A stretch of 64,000 nucleotides of DNA, taken from positions 18,566,037 to 18,630,036 of the forward strand of contig NC_049991.1 in the NCBI RefSeq assembly GCF_000003815.2, written 5' to 3'. Below the pieces are notes generated by a model that was given only the letters and a program-made list of their open reading frames with translations, was not told the DNA's origin and ran no database searches. Shown here piece by piece: positions 1-11,400 of this stretch. Both the position numbers and the translations under genes were made by a program. The DNA comes from Branchiostoma floridae. Lineage: Eukaryota > Chordata > Leptocardii > Amphioxiformes > Branchiostomatidae. Numbering within the stretch: the first letter of the stretch is position 1; each line of letters starts with the position of its first letter.

Positions 1-3000
1 ACTGCAAGGTTACCTTGCTACGGTCTGGCATGCCCTGGTTAGCCTTATACATCTAGACAACACAGAAATGTGACAAACAGAAATCCCATCTGCATCCCAG
101 CCCTGCCCGTGCAGTGAGAGTCCTTGCGTGACCACTACTGAAGTATGTGGTGTATATATATGGCACACCTATGTTTACCAAGGAGTAAAACCAGGCTGCA
201 CCCCACTCGTCAATGTCACAGTCATAATATTTACTCTCTGGAGGAGACTTGGGGAGTATCTTTCTTACTTATATGGTTGGATATGATGTAAGAAACGTAA
301 TTCAGGTTAATTTCAGCTGTTAACAAAACACTAGTCGGCCTTTAATTTCTATTTTGTAGAATTAGAATTTTTATGTTTTTTATGAAGGCATTTGAACCCC
401 AGATCTAAATGTAACCTCTATTCTTAAAAAAAGTCTTAACATTTGTCAAATAGCATTTATTGACCCCTCTGAAAAAATGAATCTACAGAGACCTGCATAT
501 CTAAACTACCTGAGGTGTGCTGTAAAATAATAGAGATATCTCAAACTTACTGTTTTTCAAAGTGGTGAATATATGTATTTACATGTAATAATAGTGGATA
601 AATGGCAGCAGATTAGCTGTTGTTTACTGACCACTTTAGCATCACAAAAGAAATTTACGCAATTCTCTCACTCTCGTACCGACCATACAAAAACATAGGG
701 CTGAAAGCAAGTTTCCTTACTGTTCGGTGGTATACTCTCCGATATAATGAGACAGTCAACTGCAGAAGAGAGTGGATGTCTGACCTTAAACCTGCGATCC
801 TTGCAGCAGAGACAGACGATGGTGAGCACCACCAGCGAGAGTAAGACTGCACCAGACACCCAGACTGCCAGCACACTCCCCTGGTCCAACATGGCTCCAC
901 TGGCTGAGGGGTCCACATCTGCACAGGAGAAAACTCAAATGTTTCAGCTTATATTTGTATAATTTACTATAATAAAGGTACATCTCTGATGACAGTAAAA
1001 TTACAGCAGACACCCAGGCTGCCAGCACACTCCCCTGGTCCAACATGGCTCCACTGGCTGAGGGCTCCACATCTGCACAGGAGAAATGTCAAATGTTTCA
1101 GCTTATATCTGTATAATTCACTATATAATAAATGTTCATTTCTGATGACAGTAAGACTGCACCAGACACCCAGGCTGCCAGCACACTCCCCTGGTCAAAC
1201 ATGTCTCCGCTGGCTGAGGCCAGTGACGGGTCCACATCTGCACAGGAGAAATGTCAAACGATAATGGCAGTCACTAACCCCTGTCCCGCTTCTGTTCAGC
1301 TTCTGATGCAAGTAAAACTTTTTCTGGTTCCATATTTTCTTTCTGAAATGACAATTATTTCCTTCTCAGGAATATTCAATCTGATAGAAATTACTTGTTT
1401 AAAATTCTGTACAGTTAAGGTCGCATACTATAGTCATACACTCTTGGCACCGCAACAGATTTTACTTGTGGCTTTTGTTGGTACATGACATTAACTTATG
1501 ATTAAGGAGGTTGATCAACCTCCTTGGTGGCATACATGTATGGAAAACACAGAACGTCCTAACGTCAATAATTCTTAAAGTTATGTGGTAATAGCATAAT
1601 GCTTGCATGTACATTGTACATGTAAGGTACACAGATTTTAAGATTTGATCCACTCACACAGTGAAAGATCCCTGCTCTTTTCAATAAGTGTGGGGGGTTC
1701 TTTTACATACAGGAAGTGTGGCTCTCCGCAAACACGGGACCTCCAGTAACATCCTGTCCGAGGGACGTCCCTTACCGAAGCTAGGGCACAACACCACGGC
1801 ATGTCAAGGGATTCAAACCAAGAACCAAGAGGTTTTGCGCCAAACAATTTAACTCTTACACCACACATGTGGGACCGCGTGGCGCAATCGGCAGCACGTT
1901 TGACTCAGGTCCAGAAGGTCCTGAGTTCAAACCCCGCCGTGTCACCGATCTTGTACCCTTGGGAAAGGCACTTTACACGACTTTCCCATATAGGCTACAA
2001 CAGTCTTCAGCAAATTGAAGTTGGTAGCCTCAAAAACGGAAGAAAAATCCATCACACAATACTACCTTACAAAGTTACAAATACTGATTGCCATTCTGTC
2101 CAGGATGTGTTATTAGGATGTGTTCTCATTATCTCCCAGCAAATCCTACAATGGCATAAGATAGCACCAAACTGGACAGGAAGTGTAGTCAGCCAAGAGG
2201 TGTACATTTGCTATGTAGGTAGCCCAACACACTCCGAGGTCGGCTTCACTCCTCTGGCTACCGCAGGATCCGCTTGGAGATGAGTGTTTTCACAGATAAC
2301 TCCATGAAACCCTGGAAATAGTCTACCATATCCAACCACCCTTCAAACTGATCCCGTTACAACACCTGAGGAATGGCCAATTATAAAACAGTAGTACTGC
2401 GCCCTGGGTGGATTGCCCCAACACTAAGGGGTGTTACCCTGTAACCATACATGAACAAGAACCCGGAAATCAGGGCCAGACGCTGACAGTAACAGGATCA
2501 TGCCAGGTCAGGATTTTCGCCTTCCGTCATGAAGAAACGCAAACACAACCTCGTGCTCGGGTCATCAAGATACACAGACAGGAAGGGTTGATCTACTCCC
2601 ACCGGGAAGGACCTTAGTAAGTTATAGTACTCTTTTGATAAGTGGTGGGATCTTTTATGTACAGGAAATGTGACTATCCTCAAACACAGGGCCTCCAGTA
2701 ACATTCCAATTTCCATCCAAGGGACATCCCTAACTGAAGCTAGGGCTCAACATCATGGCATGTCATCATGGGATCCAAACCTACAAACTTTAATATGCAT
2801 CAGGGTTCTGCGCCAAACAATTTAACCCTTACGCCAAATACTACAATACATTATGATGATAGCCGTTCCGTCCAGGATGTGTTATTAGGCTGTTTTATCA
2901 CAGATGACTCCATGAAACCCGGAAATCAGGGCCAGACGCTGACAGTAACAGGATAATGCCAGGTCAGGATTTTCCCCTTGCGTCATGAAGAAACGCAAAC

Positions 3001-3442
3001 ACAACCTCGTGCTCGGGTCATCAGATCGATGAAATATGCGGTACTAAAAACAGGTGCATCATTTTTGCACCAACGGGACGTTTGCGCTGCGATCGAGACA
3101 TAAACGAAGTGTAGCCTTTTCAGTGATTTGTATGATGTTTTCATATCTTCTCTGGTTTGTTTTACATGCCGCACAGGAGGAAAAAAATTTCTAGCGGTTT
3201 TTCAAACTCGCCTACGGATGATCACGTTCGATACGCAACATGCAAAAATCTCAGCCGTGTAAACGTTCGTTAGCCGCGGAACCACTGCGGGAAAATGAAA
3301 TCTTCAAACCTCCCCCCTACCCTACAGATGGTTTACCTTTCTTGTGAGGCAGAGCGGTCCCATCTGACAGTCCAGACAGAAGGAAGAACAGCGCGCACGC
3401 CACGGAAAAACTCAGGCGGGGAAAATTTCTTCCCGAAGCCAT
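1..3442 (-). CDS. Small type I single-pass membrane protein, 5' part of gene (unrecognised family)
   Basis: Exon 1 (3442-3337) encodes 35 residues starting MASGRNFPRL, followed by a hydrophobic core (VACALFFLLSGL): a clear signal peptide with probable cleavage near SDG-TA. It ends at donor G|GTAAAC in phase 1. The next exon (918-785) begins after a ttctcctgtgcag acceptor and joins in phase, giving DVDPSASGAMLDQGSVLAVW, then a membrane helix running into VCLCCKDRRFK. The mature protein therefore has an outer part of only about 20 residues, one helix, and juxtamembrane cysteines (CLCC) that could be palmitoylated. A donor AAG|GTCAGA leaves phase 0. A possible next exon is 52-1 (MYKANQGMPDRSK, acceptor ttgtctag, internal donor AAG|GTAACC), which would continue outside the window. 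Transmembrane adaptors (LAT or PAG type) share this plan, but no tyrosine motif is visible, so the family is not assigned. The signal exon and its in-phase partner are well supported; the exon at 1-52 is weak. Confidence 0.6.
780..1260 (-). repeat. Three tandem versions of the membrane exon
   Basis: Three direct copies, offset by about 155-165 bp, each carry the same acceptor (tgtgcag|atgtgga) and the start of the membrane exon (high ends at 918, 1072 and 1237). Only the copy at 785-918 has the full helix, the CLCC stretch and a donor. The other two diverge after AVILLS or AVLLS into AT-rich sequence (SSEM...) and would give truncated helices. The third copy has a small internal insertion (SLASASGDMF). 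They may be alternative last exons or dead duplicates. Confidence 0.75.
1650..1862 (-). repeat. Antisense SINE body fragment
   Basis: Read on the minus strand it contains gggacgtccctcgga, then gttactggaggtcccgtg and aaagaacccccc. This is the same body as in the full-length SINE at 61628-62120. The tRNA head is missing. A related antisense fragment lies at 2630-2845. Confidence 0.7.
1868..2035 (+). repeat. tRNA-derived SINE, head and central domain
   Basis: The tRNA-like head has an A-box-like tggcgcaatcggcagcacg and a B-box-like gagttcaaacc. It is followed by cttgtacccttgggaaagg and cactttacacgactttcc, a central motif shared with the copies at 41325 and 61628. The element degrades after about 2035. 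Confidence 0.8.
2040..3025. repeat. Repeat-derived spacer with a direct duplication
   Basis: About 115 bp (cggaaatcagggccagacgc to ctcgtgctcgggtcatca) occurs at about 2455-2572 and again at about 2907-3022. An antisense SINE body (2630-2845) lies between. The motif tccaggatgtgttattagg also recurs at about 2098 and 2870. No gene was seen. Confidence 0.65.
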
Positions 3443-4177
3443 CGCGATGTCGTAAGGGTCGCCTTTACTTGTAGGATTTCTTCACACACAGATCGCGCCT
3501 TAACGCCATGTCTTCGGGGTGTCTTCGAGGTCTTGAGAGCTTCGGTTTTCGTCCAGAAACAGCGATCTAACGACTCGAGGGAGTCAGAAAGAAGAGGTTG
3601 GAAACTCGGATGAATGGACGACACTTCCCTCCACAACAAATCCCGCCATCTTTGATTAGAGCATGACGGGATACTTATCACAAGACCGAGGGAAAGTGCG
3701 CTACGTATCCTAGGTGGTGGCAAAAAATGTATCAAACATTAATTTTAGACAATATCATTACTTATGAGCCTAATATTTCCAATACTTTATTGTTAAAATA
3801 CAACTTTTCATGGTATAAAGTAGCCTTTTTGTTCTTTTCAAGGCCATAGGCTTGGTAAAAGGAAGTTTTATAGACTGACTCCTTTACTGTGAACGGCCAG
3901 TCCCCTCAAGAAAGCATCACGTCTTCTGAAATCCTGGCAAATTGGGGCCCATTTCAGCACCTCTGTCTCGGGGGAACGGTAGAATTGATCTAATCGGAGT
4001 AAATCACAGAGGGAACGGATTAAAGCTGGCTTACGCCGGACAACCTGTCACGGTTTTATGGCAACGATCCATAAATTCTGCTCAAAAATAACGTTTGCAG
4101 GATTAAATTGATTATCATTTTCCCTGGCTTTCCTTTGAAACTCCACCGTATTGGAATATACTAAGAGTAACATACTC

Positions 4178-4244
4178 TCCAAGCAGAGGTTGGTGGGGAA
4201 AATTCGTGACCTTTTCCTTTAATGCCGGCTAATATTTTTGTTTT

Positions 4245-4279
<35 letters not shown>

Positions 4280-4471
4280 TTGTTTTTCGGATTTTCCTCT
4301 TTGTCTTCCGTCCTTTTTTTCTCCAATTTGGTTTCTCTTTCTTTCCCCCCCTCGTTTTTTTCTTAGTTTTCCTTACCCTTTTTCTTTTTTTCCCCCCTTT
4401 TTTTTCCTCCTTCCCCCCCCGTCTATTCCACAAGAGCGCCCTCGGTTTTTCCCCACCAACCTCTGCTTGGA
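4178..4471. mobile_element. MITE with 25-bp perfect terminal inverted repeats
   Basis: The left end tccaagcagaggttggtggg (4178 onward) matches the reverse complement of the right end near 4446-4471 over about 25 bp. The inside is almost pure pyrimidine (a T run of over 30 and TTTCC blocks), so the open frames there are compositional artefacts. No clear target-site duplication was found. Confidence 0.75.
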
Positions 4472-5499
4472 AAGTGATATTTTGACACTTCCAGAGGTAA
4501 TTTTGTCAGGAAGCGTATGAACCTCTACTCCTTACAAACAAGGAGGTTATCTGAAGAAAAGAAAAACAGAAAAGCTTATGTTAGCTTGAAGTCGCACAGG
4601 ACAAAAAGTGAAAAACGCCCATCAGGCATCACTTTTCGATCTCCGTTTGTAAGTGGATTTCTCAGGTTTACAACCCATCCTCAGCACTGATGGACTTCTT
4701 GGCTCGACGTCAAAAAAACACGCGTCCTTTTGCGCATCTGGCAGTCGTGAATTCTATTAAGGACTATCACAAATTGACGATCATTAACGTTCATGAAGGT
4801 TAGACATTCAGGTAAACAATTTTCAAATACAATTTAATCTCTACAACTGGATAAAAAACGGATATTTACTTCCGGACGTTTCGAGTGACATCCATCACTC
4901 TTCTTAGCGTCACAGGAATGAACTGGCAGAACAATTCAATACAAGTACAGCTAACTAGAAAAACTGGTTGAACCTCTATTAAACTCGTAGGGATCACATG
5001 CAAAAGTCACTCAAATTTTTATATCACAAATTAAATGTTTTACATTTACATTAAATATTCACAGGAGGTTGGCCCTCTAAAAACGATCGCAAAGTGTCCG
5101 TGGCAAGCTGAAAAGAAAACAGAATTTATTTTTTTCATTCAAAACTCACTTTCTTCAAAATAACATTGTACTTATAGGTACGTGCCTTGTGGCACGTGTC
5201 TCCTATTCAGCTTTACCCCTGTGGCCAATGTTTGTCTTTTATATCTGGACACGTTTTGAGTAATTATTTCGCTCCCTTGCGTGCAACAACGTGCCACGCC
5301 TACCCGATCACCAATACCAGCTGGTACCTGCAGTTTACAACCGAACCGCTAGGATACAATATCCACCTGTTCCCCGTTCAAGATGGCCGCCTGCTGCTAA
5401 CATTTTTGCACGATTCTCTCACTTTCTTGCCCTCTATACTCCTTTTTTCGCCTTCTTTGCTGCATCCCTGTAGTTCTGAGATGAGCTGACAAACGGACA

Positions 5500-8400
5500 A
5501 TGCCGAGGCCTATCAGAAGTAGAAGGTGAGTGCGTTGTGTTTTACAAAGTATGACTATCTGAAGTAGCGGTACAACACCCCCCTCCCCCTCACGGGTCGT
5601 TGCATATGATGCTGACAAGTGCATGAGAAATGTATGAGGAACTGAGGAGAGAAAAGGGGAACCCGTATAATAGAACACAAACTATTGTATAAATGTATGG
5701 ATTGTTGAGCATGTTCTAATACAAAGAAGCATTCTGGTTAAAATTACCCTATATGTAGACACTGTCACAAAACAAAATACTTATAAATAGAATCACTTTT
5801 AATACTTAATGTTTCCTTTCATACATTCATAATGGATACTTTGATATCACGTTTCATATATTCATAAATTCATATATAAGACCAGTGGAAAGCAAATGGC
5901 AAAGATTGCATGAGTCATTGTTGAGCATTAAAACATTCATTATCATCCATACAAATGTTGTAAGCATGAAAACATCAACACACAACAAAATGGTTCACCT
6001 TCTTCATACATTTGTGTCGTTACATCTAGTGTCCGTGGGGCCACCCCAGACAACGTCGCAGTGACTGCCAAGATAGTTGACCTGGAGAAGAGAAGAGGCA
6101 TCACCAACTACTATGTGAGAAGGAGTCTTAACAGGGCTCAGAATACTTTTTCTGCATACCTACACTGGTTAAAGAACCCACCACACTTATCTAAGAGAGT
6201 AATGGTCCTTCCCAGTGTTAAGAGGTAAAATAAAACTTGGCAAATAACCTCAAAACAAAGAAGAGGAGTACAATTGAAGTAACAAAAGTTCTTGTTTTTC
6301 CAGGTGTATGTGACTGAGGTGACCCTGAACAACGGCAGTTCGTATAAGATCTTCCGCCGGTACAGCCAGTTCGACGCCCTGCAGAGCGATCTGCTGGCCA
6401 GGTTCCCCATCGAAGCTGGAGACATCGATGAGAAGGACAGGGTCCTGCCTTCCCTGCCTGGTACTGGGGCTTGTTAAAATATCTAAATGTGTAAAATTTA
6501 TCAGAGCTACTCCATGTCTCATGAAAGACATGACTTGTGCTGATGTTTTAACTTTATGACTACGAGTGGAAAGGTAGCATTTGCAAGTGGTGGCTTGTTT
6601 TGTCCTGTGTTGCTTTGTACAGCTTCTTGCAGCTCTTGAATGCCTAATAAGCTTTGTCACTACAGTAAATGTAGTTTTCCAAATAGTAATGTGGCATAAC
6701 AGACACTGATACCAGTGCTGCAACTTTTGAGGACTGATCATATATATAAGTTTTGGCCATCCCATACCCTAAGGCATAGTTCAAACTTCCTGCCATTTTT
6801 TTATGTTTTGTAGTGAGTGTGATGGCATGGTTAACATGCTCCAAGTATACATTGAAGTACAAACTTCTTTTTAAGTGGGACTAATAAGTGCTTGCAATTA
6901 TTCTGTCTAGCTTTATACATAATGTATTCTATACAACAATAATTTTGTCTCCATTCCTGCAGGAAAGATCTACTTCGGCAGAAGTGCGATCCGCGAGGTG
7001 GCAGAGAGACGTAAGCCTGAGCTGAACAAGTACATGCAGGTAGGGCTGTGTACCTAAATACCATACCTATAAGATTGTTTAGGTACAGGTCCGGACCTAA
7101 ACATCTGTGTACCTGTACATGTACCTAAACACACTAAATTGCTATTAAACACCACTTTTTGAGACTACAGGGAGTAGTGATAAGTAAATCCCCCAAATCA
7201 AAGATGGCAATTTGATCATCTTGCAGTTGAAAATTAAGAAAACTTTGTTTTGAGGTTCAAATATCTAAATCCTCATATAAAGATGTCAATTTCTCACTAA
7301 AAAAGACAGTTGGCTACGTTTATAACTTACAGATGATTGATCAAACTTGTTTAGGTACAGGTAAAGGTCCGGACCTGTACCTAAACCCGTGTACCTGTAC
7401 CTGTACCTAAAATTTCTTTAGGTACACAGCCCTACATGCAGGTGTGGAGTAACATAAAGGGTAACAGTTTAATATACACTATGCATCATGTACACAAAAA
7501 GTCAAAGTCCTTCCCGCACCAGACAGTACATAGGGCGGTGCCCATCTCCGTTTCAGTAGCCCTGGGCCACACAACTTTGAGCGATCACTACAGCAGGGGG
7601 CTAGTCCACAGGTTATAGTGGTATCTGTATTCAACTTCCATACTCTTTCTCTAATGCTGAGTGCTAAGCAGAGAAAGCAGCATGTACCATTTTTAAGTCT
7701 TTGGTATGACTCCTAAGGGCACCCGCCCCAGGGGCAGGCCTAAAACTACACTAAGACGGACAGTCTTAGATGATGGAAGGAAAATGGGTCTCATGGAAAG
7801 CATGGCAGTAGCTGCTCAAGACCGCAACCTTTGGAGAAAGTATGCTTGACGAGTCGACCAATGCAACAGTGTTGCGGGAGGGTCTAAGGTAAGGTAAGGT
7901 ATGACTTAGCCCGGGATTGAACTCACGACCTACCAAATGCAGGGCAAACACCACCACTGGGTCATTGCAGGCCAGTGAACACCAATAGAAATCTGCACAG
8001 GCAATAATTTAGAAATGAGTAAGTTCAGGGTGTCATCATCTCATCCATGAACATCTACATCTACATTCAGTCTGATTTTTAAAAATTCCGACCAGCGGAA
8101 GTTGCCGCAGCCTTCAAATATCTTTGATTTTCATGACGTCATTTTAGGGACTGACCACTTCAAATTAGGGGTCAGCACAAGCCTAAAAAATAGACCAAAA
8201 CCTTGTTTTTTTTGCATTACCTGAACGTCTGCACCCTAAACTGTCTCACCAATATGAAATGTTTCTTACATTTTCCTATTACAAGTCAAAAATAGGCTAA
8301 AATACTGTATGGACTCGAAGTGGGCCTTCTGCGGCTGCGTCAGTTAGGGTCATTGCCCTGCAGTGACCTATTGTCTATAACCCCAGGAGCTGTTGTCCCT

Positions 8401-11400
8401 GGACCCTAAGATCTCGCGAGACCCGGACGTTCGGCTGTTCTTCGGCCAGACGGAGAGCGACGTTCTCGCGCTCGAGAACAGGGAGAAGCAGGGCATTGTG
8501 GGAAGTGCTCCTCATGCGTCTCTGAAACCCTCACTCAACTCCAACTCAGCAATCAAGACTTCTCCAAGGTATGGAGGGGAACTTGGGAGAGAACAAGCTT
8601 GTTTTTTTTATTACAGATTCAGATACAACAATATTGATGAACAAAACTATATTATCCAATTCATGGCAATGATCAAGCTTTCCATAAAGTGTGATACACT
8701 TTTTTTATTGTTGAAGTATCATGTAGTCATCTTTAGTCCAGATTACTAGTACAGAAGTGTGTATAAGTCTTGCAGAACTTGGCTTAGAGAGTTATTTGTT
8801 GTGCTACAGATTTTGATTCAACAATGTTGATAAAACAAGCTTCATTTGTATATTTTGTACACAATATATATCCATCTCCTGGGTATTTTCCAGACCAAAG
8901 GTGAAACCCTCCCGACCCAGACCACCTGTGCCCAGACGTCCCTCCAAGCCCCCATCCATTGTCAAGGGACCGAGGGCTAAGGTGAGTTACTTTCCTTTCA
9001 AAGTAGTCCTTAGCTTGGCTAGTCTCAGTTAGCTTTATGTTATGGCTCAGGTTAAAAGTAAATTATAATCAAAATCAGTAGTAGGTTTGTTGATATTATA
9101 GGTGAAACTTCAGTCCTGCAAACCTAATATCAATGTGCCAAGGCTTGCATATTTAGAGCTATGTTTTGGGTACCCGAAACGAGGAACAACACGACGTGAA
9201 GTTCCTCAAAACACGTCATTCCACACGAAACGTGCCATTTCTCAAACGCCGCTATCTTTGCACGGGTGCGGAGTTACTGTCGCGCGACGGAAACCGCACG
9301 CGTGTAAAGATAGCGTCGCTTGAAGAATAGCACGTTTCGTGCCGATTGACGAGTTTTGAGCAACTTCACGCAAACTCCGAACGCGTGCATTACCTCGCTC
9401 CGTGCTGACTTCGCACGCTTGGGCACAGAACGGACACGCATTTTCGTGGGCGCAAAAGCGACGGGCATAGCGGCGGACATTGCGCGTGCCGAGGTACCTC
9501 GCGTAGTCAACAGACACGTGCATGACCTCAAAGCAACCCGAATTGGCACGTAATCCATGTACACAAGAAGCGGAAAGCGGTGGCGTAAAACGGAGCGCAT
9601 TGATACGATGAGTGACGTGTCGCAAACGTCGGACTTGAAATGCGTAAATTTCCTTTAAAAAACAGGAGTTTACAGCGGTAGATTGGAACATCTGCCGCTA
9701 TTTTGCAACGCACAATGCTTTGCGAGGTCGGGCGTACAATTCCTCATTATAACCGAAAGTCGCACGACGTGCGTTTCCTCATTACAGAGCCCAAGATTTG
9801 CACAGCGTAAACAACATATTTTGTGTAAACAAACATTTTTGACGCAGCGATACCAAGCTAGTAGTAGATTTTTACTTATTTACAAAGAACTTACAACGAA
9901 AACTGATGATCTAGTTTGGTACTTTGGAGGAGCGAGTAGTAAACTTACAAACGATACGAGGAAATGCTCCGCCGACACCATACCATTTTCTACTATATCT
10001 AACCAATCTATTTACGGCGTACGTAGCTGAAAATAAATGATAAACATTACAAAACAGAATTCATACCTTGTACTATGTGTGACTAAACCACAGCTTCCCA
10101 AAGGCTGACTCGAAACAAGTAGTGACGCAGGTTGTAAATAAACGGCCCGACTGTAAACATGGTTGTTGTTTGAATGACGCGGCTAAACAAAATATGCACG
10201 CATGCGCGCTGCTTACCCACGTGTTACCTAGGCAACCAACAAGCGCAAAGCATCTCGGTCTGGGCGATACTATTTATTTTGAGGGGTGTCAGGTATACTA
10301 TAATACATGTAATAATGAATCTATTAGTATCGCTAAGGTTCTTTTTTAATCACCTTGGTATCGCATTGTGGCAAAATTGATGGACAGATTTCATCCTAAT
10401 CCCTGCTAAAAGAAATGATTTCATTGCTTTCAGTCCACACAAAAGTTAGTGTGATATTTATATTTTGCAAATAAAAAAAATATGGTTGAAATGAATAATG
10501 GATGATCCCAAGTTCGCCACTGTACCCTAACTTCGCCATGCTACTTTGTGTTTACTTCATTTTTAAGGTGGAAACTTGGAAGATTGTTGACTTATCGATC
10601 GAACGTACACAGCATTTCGGTAGTTCGATTTTCCAAGATTATGTCCAAGGAGATCCTACGGTAGCATAAGATAGTATCAAAAGCTGGCAGAGGAGTGGAA
10701 CCGGCATCGGAGTGTTTATGCGACCTGATTGGAGACTATTTGCAAAATATAGAATGGACTCAATGGAGACATAAAAAGGTAAGATCGTGTTACATTTTCT
10801 GTAGATAATCTGAGAAACCAAGTCAATAGATACTGTGTAACAATGTGGTAAGTTGTAACTTATGTCGATAACACTAATAAGGTTACATTTCTTGGGAAAA
10901 ACGACAGATTATAACCTGTTGGCTGCAACGTCGGGGGTAAATGTTGGCAAGGGAAATACAACGATAACTACAGTTTTCATTTCACATCCAGCCAAGAAAA
11001 CTCCCGAATATAGGAATAAGCATTACTTAATTCTATTTATACAAAATCTTAGCGGAAGGTGTTGCGACGTCGGGAAATTCATATGGAATTTTAATAGCTT
11101 CTTAATATAGGCTCTAGCCAAGCGATCGTAACAAAAAGATACGTATCATGTAGTTCTCTCCATCTGGCCGTTGTGTCACTTCACATAAGAGCCTGCCCTT
11201 GACGAATTCTTTGGGGTTTTTTTTCCGAACTACCACTTCAATCCGCGAGACTCCCTGGGACGAGTCACCTTTTTTTAACATTGTAAAATACTCCATTTCA
11301 CAATTTATTTACGGTTGATTTGATACAATTATTACCTCCCCGTCTATTTGGTAGAGATGTTTCATTTTATATCTATCTATAATCTTATATACATCTTATG

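Noticed and set aside
3412-3735. 107-codon minus-strand frame
   Set aside because: It overlaps the signal-peptide exon in another frame and has no recognisable domain.
4161-4485. Lys-rich and Phe-rich open frames
   Set aside because: They fall in the homopyrimidine centre of a MITE; composition only.
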